Assembly: GCA_025361335.1 (NCBI GenBank)
Contig: JANYAK010000054.1
Location: 1-39,797 of the forward strand
Direction: 5' to 3'
Length of the DNA: 39,797 nucleotides
Source: Coriobacteriia bacterium
GTDB lineage: Bacteria > Actinomycetota > Coriobacteriia > Anaerosomatales > PALSA-660
The position numbers were made by a program, and so were the translations under genes. Numbering within the stretch: the first letter of the stretch is position 1; the number at the start of each line of letters is the position of its first letter. A model generated the notes under the pieces. The model searched no databases, was not told the DNA's origin, and was given only the letters and a program-made list of their open reading frames with translations. Below are positions 25,252 through 32,998 of this stretch, piece after piece.

Positions 25252-26472
25252 ATGGAGACCTCCCACACCAACGCGCGGCCCCTTGCTCGGTACCAGTCGC
25301 TGGCCGACGGCCTCATGGCGATTGGCCTCGCGGTGTTCTCCTGGGCGCAGGTGTCCCTGCGCATGCCCATCCTGGGGCGCGGCCTGCCGATCCCCGTCCC
25401 GCGCGGCCCGGGACACTTCATGCGTGTCGCTCCCACTCCCCTGACCTACCTGCTCATCGCCGCCGTGTTCCTGCCGCTCGCCGTGCGCAGGCGTCATCCG
25501 GCGCCGGTGTTCGTCGTGGTCGCCGTCGCCGCGGCCCTGTACGACTGGACGTCGAACCCGCCGGCGCTGACGATCGTGGGTGTGCTGATCGCGCTGTACA
25601 CGCTCGGCACCCTCGTGTCCCGGCGCAGACTGCTGCTGTGGACGGCCGCGGGCGCCGTCATGGTCCTCGCGTCATCTCTGCCCGCGCCGACCTCCGAGAT
25701 GTTCTGGGCCGACGTTGTGCGCAGCCTCGCGGTCTTGATGGCCGCCGCCCTGCTCGGCGACGCCACGCGCAACAGACGCGCCTACGTGGCCGAGGTGGAA
25801 CGGCGGGCCGAAGAAGCAGAGCGCGACCGCGAGGAGGAGACCCGCCGGCGCATCGACGAGGAGCGGCTCAACATCGCCCGCGAGCTGCACGACGTCACTG
25901 CTCACAGCCTGTCGGTCATCGCGGTCCAGTCGGGGGCCGCGGCTCACGTCCTGGATACGAACCCCGAAGAGGCGCGCCGGGCCCTCGTGGCGATCCGCGC
26001 GACGAGCCGGGACGCCCTGCAGGAGCTGCGAGCCATGCTCGGCGTGCTGCGCGGCAGCGACGACGAGACCGCGCCTCTGGCGCCATCGGCCGGGCTCGCT
26101 CGGGTCGGGGATCTGATCCGACCGCTCGAGGAGGCGGGCCTCCATGTGAGACTCGTCACGAGCGGCGACTTCTCGGACGTCGGATCACTCGTGGACTTGT
26201 CCGCATACCGGATCGTGCAGGAGGCGCTCACCAACGTCCTGCGCCACGCCGGTCGCCCGACCGTGGACGTGAGGATCGCGCGCGACGGGGATGTCCTCTC
26301 CGTCGAAGTGGCCGATGACGGTACCTCGGGCGCCCGGGGGACCGAGGGCCACGGCATCGCGGGCATGCGCGAGCGCGCGACCGCGCTGGGTGGCACGTTC
26401 GAGGCCGGGCCCGCGGCCGGCGGCGGCTGGCACGTGGTAGCGCGGCTGCCCGTCGCGGGGAGGCCGGCATGA
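25252..26472 (+). CDS. Sensor histidine kinase, DesK/NarL-partner type (HisKA_3)
   Basis: This 406-residue protein has about five N-terminal transmembrane helices within residues 18-170. A coiled-coil linker leads to the dimerisation/phosphoacceptor segment N-I-A-R-E-L-H-D-V-T-A-H-S-L (H213). An HATPase domain carries the N-box Q-E-A-L-T-N-V-L-R-H-A and the G-H-G-I-A-G-M-R-E-R motif. Such kinases pair with LuxR-type regulators and often sense membrane stress or antimicrobials. The ATG at 25252 begins a plausible cytoplasmic tail; upstream starts would add poor-quality sequence. Its last four bases overlap the regulator gene. The following genes encode an exporter, which is the likely target. 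Confidence 0.93.
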   Translation: METSHTNARPLARYQSLADGLMAIGLAVFSWAQVSLRMPILGRGLPIPVPRGPGHFMRVAPTPLTYLLIAAVFLPLAVRRRHPAPVFVVVAVAAALYDWTSNPPALTIVGVLIALYTLGTLVSRRRLLLWTAAGAVMVLASSLPAPTSEMFWADVVRSLAVLMAAALLGDATRNRRAYVAEVERRAEEAERDREEETRRRIDEERLNIARELHDVTAHSLSVIAVQSGAAAHVLDTNPEEARRALVAIRATSRDALQELRAMLGVLRGSDDETAPLAPSAGLARVGDLIRPLEEAGLHVRLVTSGDFSDVGSLVDLSAYRIVQEALTNVLRHAGRPTVDVRIARDGDVLSVEVADDGTSGARGTEGHGIAGMRERATALGGTFEAGPAAGGGWHVVARLPVAGRPA

Positions 26473-27134
26473 TCCGCGTGCTCATCGCCGACGACCAGGC
26501 GCTCGTCCGTGGAGGCTTCCGCGTGCTGATCGATTCCGCGGACGATCTCGAGGTCGTGGGCGAGGCCGCCGACGGCGCCGAGGCTGTGCGCAGAACACGC
26601 GAGCTCAAGCCCGACGTCGTGCTCATGGACATCCGCATGCCGGGCGTCGACGGCCTCGAGGCGACTCGGGCCATCTGCGGTCCCGGCGGGGTCTCCGACG
26701 TCCGGGTCATCATCCTGACGACCTTCGACCTGGACGAGTACGTGTTCGCGGGCCTGCGTGCGGGAGCGAGCGGGTTCCTGCTCAAGGACACCGACCCCGA
26801 GGACCTGTTCGCTGCGATCCATGTGGTCGCGGGTGGCGAGGCGCTGCTCGCCCCATCGGTGACCCGCAGGCTCATCCAGGAGTTCGCCCGCCAGCCCGAC
26901 CCGCATCGCACGCCGCCCGAGGCCCTCACGTCGCTGACGGATCGCGAGCGCGAGGTGCTGGGCCTGGTCGGCCAGGGGCTGACCAACAGCGAGATCGCGA
27001 CGGAACTGTTCATCTCTCCGGCGACGGCCAAGACCCATGTCAGCCGCGTGATGATGAAGCTCGGTGCACGCGACCGGGCTCAGCTGGTCGTGGCGGCGTA
27101 CGAGTCGGGGCTGGTCAGCCCACGGGGCGTCTGA
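26469..27134 (+). CDS. Response regulator, NarL/LuxR type
   Basis: This 221-residue protein has a REC domain (about 1-120; D9-D10 acidic pocket, D54 acceptor in V-V-L-M-D-I-R-M-P, and Lys in F-L-L-K-D-T). A C-terminal LuxR-type helix-turn-helix (about 152-215) contains L-T-D-R-E-R-E-V-L and L-T-N-S-E-I-A-T-E-L with A-T-A-K-T-H-V-S-R. It starts inside the kinase stop (ATGA), forming a two-gene unit. An imperfect palindrome at 27164-27183, just downstream and before the exporter genes, is a candidate binding site. Confidence 0.95.
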   Translation: MIRVLIADDQALVRGGFRVLIDSADDLEVVGEAADGAEAVRRTRELKPDVVLMDIRMPGVDGLEATRAICGPGGVSDVRVIILTTFDLDEYVFAGLRAGASGFLLKDTDPEDLFAAIHVVAGGEALLAPSVTRRLIQEFARQPDPHRTPPEALTSLTDREREVLGLVGQGLTNSEIATELFISPATAKTHVSRVMMKLGARDRAQLVVAAYESGLVSPRGV

Positions 27135-27163
27135 TGCGGGCGCGTCGTGTGCGCGCCTGACGC

Positions 27164-27183
27164 CGTACGCCCACGGGTGTACG
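27164..27183. promoter_or_regulatory. Imperfect palindrome upstream of the exporter genes, candidate operator
   Basis: The half-sites CGTACGCCCA and CGGGTGTACG match as inverted repeats at eight of ten positions, with CGTAC/GTACG perfect at the ends. It lies 30 bases past the regulator gene and about 120 bases before the next gene, in a stretch without ORFs. Symmetry of this length suits a dimeric LuxR-type regulator. A GC-rich nested hairpin (27126-27164) lies just before it. No clear -35/-10 pair was identified. Confidence 0.35.
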
Positions 27184-27304
27184 CGGTAATCACTCCCCTG
27201 AGGCGACTCCGCACCCCGCGAGCGCGAGTAGTGTGTGATCGTGGATCCCCGGCTTTCGGGGGAACCGCCCGAGTCCCATACAAGATCAGTGAGGTGCACA
27301 AGTC

Positions 27305-27847
27305 ATGAGCAAGGACGCCGACATCGGTCCGGAGCAGACCCCGCCCGTTCCCGAGAACACACCCGCGCCCGCGGTAGAGGCCGCCGCGCCCGAGCCGCCC
27401 GCCGCGCCCGTCCCCGGGGCCGCACCCGCGGTCCTCGAGCCGTCCGTCCCGCCCGTCCCCTGCCCCGTGGTGGCGACGCCACTCCGCCCACACGGCTGGG
27501 TTCTGCCCGTGGTGGTCGTCATCGCCGGCCTGCTCGTGCTGTCCATCGGCGCCCGGGTGGCCTTCGGGCTGGCGCGCCACTTCGTGGGCGGCGGTCGTTT
27601 CACGCCGGGCATGCAGCAGCGGTTCATGGGCCGCGATGGCGGCGGCGACCGTGAGTTCGGACGCGGCTGCCCGAACCGATCGTTCGGCAACGGGGAGGGC
27701 CGCGACTTCGATCGCCGTGGTCCCGGCACGCCGCGGATGCAGCAGCGCGTTCCGGGTAACGGGTACCCGCGGGGCCGCGGGTTCCGTGGCGGCACAGGAT
27801 CCACCACCGCGACGGTGACGCCGCAGAGCGCCACCCCATCGTACTGA
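27305..27847 (+). CDS. Pro-rich single-pass membrane protein with Gly/Arg-rich tail
   Basis: This 180-residue protein is not recognised as a known family. Residues 1-60 are Pro/Ala-rich and acidic, and one transmembrane helix lies at about 65-85. The rest is a Gly/Arg-rich tail with an imperfect internal repeat (T-P-G-M-Q-Q-R near 100 and T-P-R-M-Q-Q-R near 141), ending in a Thr/Ser-rich stretch. The tail motif R-F-T-P-G-M resembles N-F-T-P-G-Q in the next gene, suggesting a related role. Composition is low-complexity, so homology would be hard to prove. It is the first gene after the two-component pair and precedes the exporter, so it may be an accessory subunit or stress-induced envelope protein. 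A hairpin (27854-27872) follows it. Confidence 0.7.
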   Translation: MSKDADIGPEQTPPVPENTPAPAVEAAAPEPPAAPVPGAAPAVLEPSVPPVPCPVVATPLRPHGWVLPVVVVIAGLLVLSIGARVAFGLARHFVGGGRFTPGMQQRFMGRDGGGDREFGRGCPNRSFGNGEGRDFDRRGPGTPRMQQRVPGNGYPRGRGFRGGTGSTTATVTPQSATPSY

Positions 27848-27853
27848 GGAACG

Positions 27854-27872
27854 CGGGCGCACACTGCGCCCG
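27854..27872 (+). terminator. Intercistronic hairpin 1
   Basis: CGGGCGCA (27854-27861) and TGCGCCCG (27865-27872) form a perfect eight-base stem with a three-base loop, immediately after the stop of the Pro-rich membrane protein gene. There is no T-tract. It could terminate part of the transcripts or protect the upstream mRNA from 3' decay. Confidence 0.5.
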
Positions 27873-27921
27873 ATGCGGACTTAGTACCGATCGAGCTCGA
27901 GCGAAAGGCGGGTCGTGACAG

Positions 27922-28227
27922 ATGAGTGACGGCACCACGAACGCACCGGTGGACCCGGTGGCTGAGGCGCGCAGGATCATGGCCGCCCAGGAGTCCGGCC
28001 CGGCCGGCGATGTCGCCAGCCTCAAGAAGCAGGTCAAGGCGCTGTGGGCGGCCGTTATCGTGACGCTCGTCCTGGTGATCGTGGTCGGAGCCTTCTCGGT
28101 CCTGCCCAGGATGTTCGGCTTCGGCCGCGGCAACTTCGGCGGCGCCAACTTCACGCCGGGACAGTTCCGGCAGCAGGGCGGCACCGGCGGTCCCGGCGTC
28201 GGTCCCGGCCCCAGCACAGGACAGTAG
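27922..28227 (+). CDS. Small single-pass membrane protein with Gly-rich tail
   Basis: This 101-residue protein is not recognised. Residues 1-42 are soluble, with V-A-E-A-R-R-I-M-A-A-Q-E and a short helix S-L-K-K-Q-V-K. A transmembrane helix spans about 44-65, and the outside tail is rich in Gly, Asn, Phe and Pro, including N-F-T-P-G-Q-F. The plan (soluble head, one helix, Gly-rich tail with F-T-P-G) matches the preceding 180-residue protein. GAAAGG-type ribosome-binding sequence lies upstream of the ATG. It is followed by a very strong hairpin at 28235-28279, then the membrane-fusion gene. Confidence 0.75.
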   Translation: MSDGTTNAPVDPVAEARRIMAAQESGPAGDVASLKKQVKALWAAVIVTLVLVIVVGAFSVLPRMFGFGRGNFGGANFTPGQFRQQGGTGGPGVGPGPSTGQ

Positions 28228-28234
28228 ATCCAAC

Positions 28235-28279
28235 GCACGCGGTGCGCCGTCCGACTGTGTCGGTCGGCGCATCGCGTGC
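28235..28279 (+). terminator. Intercistronic hairpin 2, 45 bases, nearly perfect
   Basis: GCACGCGGTGCGCCG (28235-28249) pairs with CGGCGCATCGCGTGC (28265-28279) with one G-T wobble. After a T-T mismatch, CCGAC pairs with GTCGG around a TGT loop. This gives about 20 base pairs in 45 bases. No T-tract follows, so it may act as an attenuator, factor-dependent terminator or mRNA stabiliser between the small membrane protein genes and the exporter genes. Confidence 0.6.
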
Positions 28280-28340
28280 TGCGTGAGACAAGACGCTGCG
28301 CCGCACGGATGCGACCCTTCGAGGGAGGACCGGAAGAGAG

Positions 28341-28367
28341 ATGACCGATCGGATGATGGATAGATGA
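28341..28367 (+). CDS. Possible eight-codon leader ORF before the membrane-fusion gene
   Basis: ATG at 28341 follows GGAAGAGAG and opens M-T-D-R-M-M-D-R with TGA at 28365-28367, overlapping the ATG of the fusion-protein gene as ATGA. The main gene itself has only a weak ribosome-binding site, so translation could be coupled through this mini-ORF. Short ORFs arise by chance; the overlap geometry is the only support. Confidence 0.3.
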   Translation: MTDRMMDR

Positions 28368-29626
28368 GTGGCGCGGGCGTTCCCAAGAATCGTGGCCGTT
28401 GGATCTGGTGGGTCGTGCTCGCGGCCGTCCTGGTCGTCGTGGCCGCGATCGTCGTGTCGAGGTTGTCGTCGGGCACCTCGACCGCGGTGACCTACACGAC
28501 CGGCACGGTCGCGCGCATCCCGTTGACCGCGACGGTCAGCGGAAGCGGCAGCGTCGCGGTCGCGGGTGTGACCGAGGTGCAGCCCGGGATCACCGGAACG
28601 GTGGAGAACCTCTCCGTGAAGCTGGGTGACACGGTCACGCCGGGCCAGATGCTGTTCACCATCGTGAACGACGACCTCGGAACCGCCGTCACGCGCGCCA
28701 GGGCCAGCTACCAGCAGTCCAAGCAGCAGGTGGAGCAGGCCGAGGTCAGCCTCCTGCAGGCGCGCAACACCCTCAACAACCTCCAGCATCCCAGCAGCAT
28801 AGGCACGGCGCCCGCCCCCGTGGCGGACGCGAAGGCTGTCAAGGTGGCAAGTGAGCAGGTGGACGTCGCCTCGATGGGCGTCACCACGGCCAAGCTCAAC
28901 CGCACCGCCGCGGCTGCGTCATTGAACCAGGCGGAGGACACAGCCGCCAAGCGCACCGTGACCGCCCCGGTGGGCGGGCTCATCACCGTGCTGAGCGCGC
29001 AGAACGGCCAGTCGCTCAGCGGTGGCGGCTCGTCGGGCACCTCGGCCGCGGGCTCGAACTCGTCGGGCACCGGCGCGGTCGAGATCTCGGACCTCGCCAC
29101 CCTGCGCGCACGCGTGCAGGTCAACGAGGTGGACATGGTCAACGTCAAGCTGGGCCAGAGGGCGTCGGTGTCGTTCGACGCGCTGCCCGACGACGACGCG
29201 TCCGGCACGGTGTCGGCCATCGCGCCCACCGGGACCAACACACAGGGTGTCATCACCTACGACGTCGACGTCACGCTCGACAAGATCGACGCGCGTCTGC
29301 GGCCGAACATGAGCTGCACGGTCGACATCACCGTTCAGACCAAGGCCGATGTGCTCGTCGTGCCGACCTCGGCCGTCCGCACCGATTCCTCCACCGGCAA
29401 GAAGTTCGTGCTCGTGGTGAACAACCAGCAGGCGAGCCAGGTCGACGTGACGACCGGGCTCGTCGTCGGAACGGACACCGAGATCCTGACGGGGCTCACG
29501 GCTGGCCAGACCATCGTGACGACGCCTGCCGCCACGGCTACGACGACCGGCACCAACGGCGGCGGCGGGAACCGCGGCGGCTTCGGCGGAGGCGGCGTGG
29601 GAGCCATCCTCGGAGGCGGCAGGTGA
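28364..29626 (+). CDS. Membrane-fusion/periplasmic adaptor protein of a MacAB-type exporter
   Basis: This 420-residue protein belongs to the HlyD/RND-type adaptor superfamily. A transmembrane anchor spans about 12-33. A lipoyl-like half follows ([24 protein letters not shown]), then a Gln-rich coiled coil (about 105-190), the second lipoyl half ([10 protein letters not shown]), and a beta-barrel with P-N-M-S-C-T-V-D-I. The C terminus is Gly-rich. It links the permease to the cell exterior and may stimulate the ATPase. The stop overlaps the GTG of the ATPase gene, forming a tripartite operon. In a Gram-positive-type organism it would work without an outer-membrane channel. Confidence 0.92.
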   Translation: MSGAGVPKNRGRWIWWVVLAAVLVVVAAIVVSRLSSGTSTAVTYTTGTVARIPLTATVSGSGSVAVAGVTEVQPGITGTVENLSVKLGDTVTPGQMLFTIVNDDLGTAVTRARASYQQSKQQVEQAEVSLLQARNTLNNLQHPSSIGTAPAPVADAKAVKVASEQVDVASMGVTTAKLNRTAAAASLNQAEDTAAKRTVTAPVGGLITVLSAQNGQSLSGGGSSGTSAAGSNSSGTGAVEISDLATLRARVQVNEVDMVNVKLGQRASVSFDALPDDDASGTVSAIAPTGTNTQGVITYDVDVTLDKIDARLRPNMSCTVDITVQTKADVLVVPTSAVRTDSSTGKKFVLVVNNQQASQVDVTTGLVVGTDTEILTGLTAGQTIVTTPAATATTTGTNGGGGNRGGFGGGGVGAILGGGR

Positions 29627-30330
29627 CGGCTACGGCTATCCTCGAGGTCCGCGACCTGGTCAAGATCTACCGGGCCGCCGGCGACGAACCGCCCGCGCTC
29701 GGCGGGGTCTCCATGTCGATCGAGCCGGGCGAGTTCGTCGCGATCATGGGTCCGTCGGGGTCGGGCAAGTCGACGCTGATGAACATCCTCGGGTGCCTGG
29801 ACAAGCCCACGTATGGCACCTACACGCTGGACGGGGTGGACGTGAGCTCGCTCGACGACGAGCAGCTCGCCGAGATCCGCGCCAGCCGGATCGGCTTCGT
29901 GTTCCAGTCGTTCAACCTCCTGCCGCGCTCGACGGTCATGCGCAACGTCGTGCTTCCGATGATCTACACCAAGGTCCCGGTGAGGGAGCGCGAGGAGCGG
30001 GCGGCCAAGGCCCTGACCGCCGTCGGGCTGGACGAGAGCGCGTGGTACCACAAGAGCAACGAGCTGTCCGGCGGCCAGATGCAGCGTGTCGCCATCGCCC
30101 GGGCGCTGGTCAACGACCCGGCGATCGTGCTCGCCGACGAGCCGACGGGCAACCTCGACACGCACACCGGCGAGATCATCCTGGACACGTTCTGCACGCT
30201 TCACGAACAGGGCCGGACCATCGTGCTCATCACGCACGAGAACGACGTCGCCAAGCATGCGGAGCGGGTGGTGCACGTCCGCGACGGCGTCATCGTCGAC
30301 GACGCGGGCGCGCAAGGCGGTGCGGCATGA
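29623..30330 (+). CDS. MacB/LolD-type ABC transporter ATP-binding protein
   Basis: This 235-residue ATPase has Walker [10 protein letters not shown] (43-51), Q-loop Q95, signature L-S-G-G-Q (148-152), Walker B I-V-L-A-D-E-P-T with D172-E173, and the switch His in L-I-T-H-E. N-L-L-P-R and the general sequence fit the MacB/LolD/FtsE group, whose permeases use mechanotransmission. The start is GTG at 29623 within the adaptor stop, and its own end overlaps the permease ATG by four bases. It probably powers export of a peptide, lipid or antibiotic. Confidence 0.96.
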   Translation: MTATAILEVRDLVKIYRAAGDEPPALGGVSMSIEPGEFVAIMGPSGSGKSTLMNILGCLDKPTYGTYTLDGVDVSSLDDEQLAEIRASRIGFVFQSFNLLPRSTVMRNVVLPMIYTKVPVREREERAAKALTAVGLDESAWYHKSNELSGGQMQRVAIARALVNDPAIVLADEPTGNLDTHTGEIILDTFCTLHEQGRTIVLITHENDVAKHAERVVHVRDGVIVDDAGAQGGAA

Positions 30331-31547
30331 GTCTCTACGACCTCGCGCACGAGACGTTCCTCGCGCTCACCACGAACAAGGTGCGCTCCGTGCTGACCAT
30401 CCTGGGCATCGTCGTGGGGATCGCCTCGGTCATCCTCATGGTGTCCATCGGGCAGGGCTCGCAGGCGGCGATCACGTCGTCGATCGAGTCGGCGGGATCC
30501 AACCTGCTCATCGTCTCGCCGGGAGGCGGCGGCTTCAATCCGGGCGGCGGAGGCGGCGGGACCGGAACGCGGCCCACACTCACGCAGAAGGACGTCAACG
30601 CCATCAAGAACCTGCCGGGGGTTCAGGCGATCGCCCCCGACGCGTCGGGCCGCTACACCGTGGCGACCCCGGGCGTGAGCACGACTCTGCAGATCACGGG
30701 CGTGACCGCCGACTACCCGGCCATCCGATCGATCGAGACCTCGTCCGGATCGTTCTTCACTCAGCAGAACGTCAATGCCAGCTCGAAAGTCGTCGTGATC
30801 GGCCCGACCGTCGTCACCGACCTGTTCAGCGAGGGCACCGACCCATTGGGCCAGCGGGTCCGCATCAACGGCTTGGAGTTCACCATCATCGGCGTGACGA
30901 AGAGCAAGGGCGGCAGCGGGTTCGGGAGCGCCGACGAGGTCGTCTACATCCCGCTCACCACGCTGCAGCGCTTCCTGACGGGCAACGAGGACGTGTCGAG
31001 CATCAGCATCCAGGCTGCGAGCACCGACGTCATGAGCACCCTGCAGGCCGCGATCACCAGCGCCCTCGTCGTGTCGCGCAACGTGAAGGACCCGGCCTCG
31101 CCCGACTTCCGGGTGCTGTCGCAGTCCGACATCCTCAGCACCGCGTCGACGATCACCGGCACCTTCACGATCCTGCTGGCATCGATCGCCGGCATCTCGC
31201 TGGTGGTGGGCGGCATCGGCATCATGAACATGATGCTGACGACCGTGACCGAGCGGACGCGCGAGATCGGCCTTCGAAAAGCCATCGGCGCGCGGCCGGG
31301 CGACATCACGTCGCAGTTCCTGACGGAGGCGGTGACCCTGACCGTGTTGGGAGGCCTCTTCGGCATCGCGATCGGCTGGGGCACGTCGGCGATCGTCACC
31401 GCGACAGGACTGCTGACCACGGAGGTCAGCGTGCAGGCCGTGCTGCTCGCGTTCGGCGTGTGCGCCGCCATCGGCATCGTGTTCGGCTACTACCCCGCGC
31501 GCCGCGCAGCGAGGCTCGATCCGATCGAGGCCCTGCGCTACCAGTAG
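30327..31547 (+). CDS. MacB-type ABC transporter permease
   Basis: This 406-residue protein has the MacB plan. One N-terminal transmembrane helix (about 22-42) follows [19 protein letters not shown] large extracytoplasmic domain (about 45-275) follows, then three C-terminal helices with the FtsX motif [26 protein letters not shown] Gly-rich insertion (F-N-P-G-G-G) sits in the first extracytoplasmic segment, common in Gram-positive members. The ATG at 30327 overlaps the ATPase stop. The last 15 bases, including the TAG, are repeated 19 bases downstream. Confidence 0.95.
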   Translation: MSLYDLAHETFLALTTNKVRSVLTILGIVVGIASVILMVSIGQGSQAAITSSIESAGSNLLIVSPGGGGFNPGGGGGGTGTRPTLTQKDVNAIKNLPGVQAIAPDASGRYTVATPGVSTTLQITGVTADYPAIRSIETSSGSFFTQQNVNASSKVVVIGPTVVTDLFSEGTDPLGQRVRINGLEFTIIGVTKSKGGSGFGSADEVVYIPLTTLQRFLTGNEDVSSISIQAASTDVMSTLQAAITSALVVSRNVKDPASPDFRVLSQSDILSTASTITGTFTILLASIAGISLVVGGIGIMNMMLTTVTERTREIGLRKAIGARPGDITSQFLTEAVTLTVLGGLFGIAIGWGTSAIVTATGLLTTEVSVQAVLLAFGVCAAIGIVFGYYPARRAARLDPIEALRYQ

Positions 31548-31567
31548 GCGCGTGCGCTACCAGTAGG
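31534..31567 (+). repeat. Direct repeat of the permease gene's 3' end
   Basis: TGCGCTACCAGTAGG occurs at 31534-31548 and again at 31553-31567, a 15-base exact repeat with a 19-base period. The first copy contains the permease stop codon. It looks like a small slippage duplication. Confidence 0.8.
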
Positions 31568-31593
31568 CCCCCGCGAGCCCCTCCCTCGCGCTG

Positions 31594-31629
31594 GAAGCCC
31601 CGGCCGCCCTTCACGGGCGCCGGGGCTTC
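31594..31629 (+). terminator. Strong terminator hairpin after the exporter operon
   Basis: The left arm is GAAGCCCCGGCCGCCC (31594-31609) and the right arm is GGGCGCCGGGGCTTC (31615-31629). They pair along 15 positions with one bulge and a five-base loop (TTCAC). The following TTCTTC is only moderately T-rich. It ends the plus-strand exporter operon. Confidence 0.8.
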
Positions 31630-31799
31630 TTCGGCGTCGCAGGGTATCCTGGGTGGGCGCCGCCGGGGCGTCGGCGTCGGGCGCGGAGGCGCGAACGGGG
31701 TCCTCGCGAGGGCGCGGACCGACGCGGGCGTGAACCGATGAGGGGCGTCCGGCGTCCAAGATCGGTGAGGGAACATCAGCCGACCGACTGTGGGGGGGT

Positions 31800-32273
31800 A
31801 TGGCCATGCGCAACAACGCGCGGATTCTTACCTTCGCGATGGCTTTCGTCCTGATCGCAACGCTCACCGGATGCGGTGGCGGGACCGGCGCACGCACGAC
31901 GCCAGTACCGGCGCCGGCTCCGAAACCCGGTTCTTCGGGCAAGATGGCGGCGGGTTCCGCGAGGCTGTCGGACGCGGACAGTGGTCGTACGGTCGAGCTG
32001 GCCGTGGGCGGGACGCTGGTCATCGATCTGGAGGAGAATCCCTCGACGGGCTTCACATGGAACGTGCGCGAGCCGATCCCCGCGGCTCTCAAGAAGAAGT
32101 CGGACACGTACGTGTCGCCCGAAGACCAGGGTCTCGTGGGCGCCGCGGGCCGCAGGATCCTGACGTACGATGTCGTCGCGGCCGGCCGGGGTGAGATCAC
32201 AATCACGTATGCGCGGTCGTGGGAGAGCGTGGCGCCGGCGAAGACGTTCACGGTCACCGTGGTGGCGAAGTAA
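31800..32273 (+). CDS. Chagasin-like cysteine-protease inhibitor lipoprotein (I42 family)
   Basis: This 157-residue protein has a lipoprotein signal peptide with lipobox L-T-G-C (Cys25), a Pro-rich linker (about 30-48), and a chagasin/I42 domain (about 52-157). The three inhibitor loops can be seen: N-P-S-T-G-F (80-85), G-A-A-G (114-117), and A-R-S-W-E (138-142), standing for the usual N-P-T-T-G, G-x-G-G and R-P-W. Family members block papain-type cysteine peptidases. Anchored outside the membrane, it could protect against host, predator or own secreted peptidases; the target is unknown. The ATG at 31800 is used, with 31806 as an alternative. Upstream GGGGGGG may serve as ribosome-binding site. 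Confidence 0.85.
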   Translation: MAMRNNARILTFAMAFVLIATLTGCGGGTGARTTPVPAPAPKPGSSGKMAAGSARLSDADSGRTVELAVGGTLVIDLEENPSTGFTWNVREPIPAALKKKSDTYVSPEDQGLVGAAGRRILTYDVVAAGRGEITITYARSWESVAPAKTFTVTVVAK

Positions 32274-32280
32274 GGGGCCC

Positions 32281-32304
32281 GCTACGGCAGGGGCGCTACG
32301 GCAG
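32281..32304. repeat. Short direct repeat across the doc stop codon
   Basis: GCTACGGCAG occurs at 32281-32290 and 32295-32304 (14-base period). The second copy contains the end and stop codon of the minus-strand doc gene, so the 3' end of the gene is partly duplicated. Confidence 0.7.
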
Positions 32305-32700
32305 GCGGACGGCGGTGGCGCGGAGCGCGTCGGCGATCGCCGGCTTGCCTATGCGGCCCTCGGCGACACCGATGACCAGCTCGTAGAGCGAGTCCGGGTC
32401 GATGACGACGTCCCAGCCGTTCAGACGGAGGAACACGTACGCCGCGTGGAGACCGACACGCTTGTTCCCGTCCGCGAACGGGTGATCGAGAACGAGGTGG
32501 TAGAGGTACGCGGCTGCCATCTCGAACAGATCCTGATGGAGATACTCACCGCCGAAGGTCGCTTGTGGCATCGCCAGCGCGGATTCCAAGAGCCCGCGGT
32601 CGCGCAGCCCCGGCAGACCACCGAAGAGTCGAAGTTGCACCTCCAAGAGGTCGAGCGCGTCCTCGACCGTCAGGAACGAGGGATCGAGCATCGCGCTCAC
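32296..32700 (-). CDS. doc: Doc-type toxin (Fic fold)
   Basis: This 134-residue protein carries the Doc-like Fic motif H-P-F-A-D-G-N-K-R starting at H73. Lys replaces the second Gly of AMPylating Fic proteins, a change linked in Doc to kinase activity on EF-Tu that halts translation. A-L-A-M-P-Q-A-T-F-G-G and L-L-E-S-A-L are also typical. The GTG at 32700 overlaps the antitoxin stop (GTGA), the normal antitoxin-first arrangement. A short duplication spans its stop codon. The motif looks intact, so activity is expected. Confidence 0.93.
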   Translation of the reverse strand: MSAMLDPSFLTVEDALDLLEVQLRLFGGLPGLRDRGLLESALAMPQATFGGEYLHQDLFEMAAAYLYHLVLDHPFADGNKRVGLHAAYVFLRLNGWDVVIDPDSLYELVIGVAEGRIGKPAIADALRATAVRLP

Positions 32701-32927
32701 TCCGCCAGCTTCTTGAACACGTCACCGTAGCGCGAGACCGCATCCTCGGCGGCGACTTCGAACGCGCGGCGGCGGTCGGCGTCGGAGCGGACCGGTCGCA
32801 TCGTCAGCGACGTGCCGTCCGTGATGATCTCGATCTCCGTCTCGTCGGTGATGTTGAGGAGTTCGAGGATCGGTTTGTCGATGACGAGCGCGCGGCTGTT
32901 GCCGTGGCGGACGAGCTTCTTGATCAT
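32697..32927 (-). CDS. AbrB/SpoVT-fold antitoxin of the Doc module
   Basis: This 76-residue protein begins M-I-K-K-L-V-R-H-G-N-S-R-A-L-V-I-D-K, the swapped-hairpin AbrB/MazE-type DNA-binding fold. It ends in a helical, charged tail (R-R-R-A-F-E-V-A-A-E-D-A-V) that would bind and neutralise the toxin. Start ATG at 32927. A perfect 15-base palindrome at 32959-32973 overlaps the likely promoter, consistent with autorepression by the antitoxin or toxin-antitoxin complex. Confidence 0.9.
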   Translation of the reverse strand: MIKKLVRHGNSRALVIDKPILELLNITDETEIEIITDGTSLTMRPVRSDADRRRAFEVAAEDAVSRYGDVFKKLAE

Positions 32928-32958
32928 GGCGGAACCACTTTCTCGGGGTTCGTGCGGT

Positions 32959-32998
32959 TGCTACAGCGTAGCATAGGTCGGTGATACGGCGTAGTCAC
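32959..32998 (-). promoter_or_regulatory. Promoter and palindromic operator of the Doc module
   Basis: TGCTAC-AGC-GTAGCA (32959-32973) is a perfect inverted repeat. On the minus strand it overlaps TATGCT (32971-32976), a possible -10. GTGACT (32993-32998), a possible -35, lies 17 bases upstream of it. This geometry fits repression by the encoded AbrB-type antitoxin. Confidence 0.5.
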
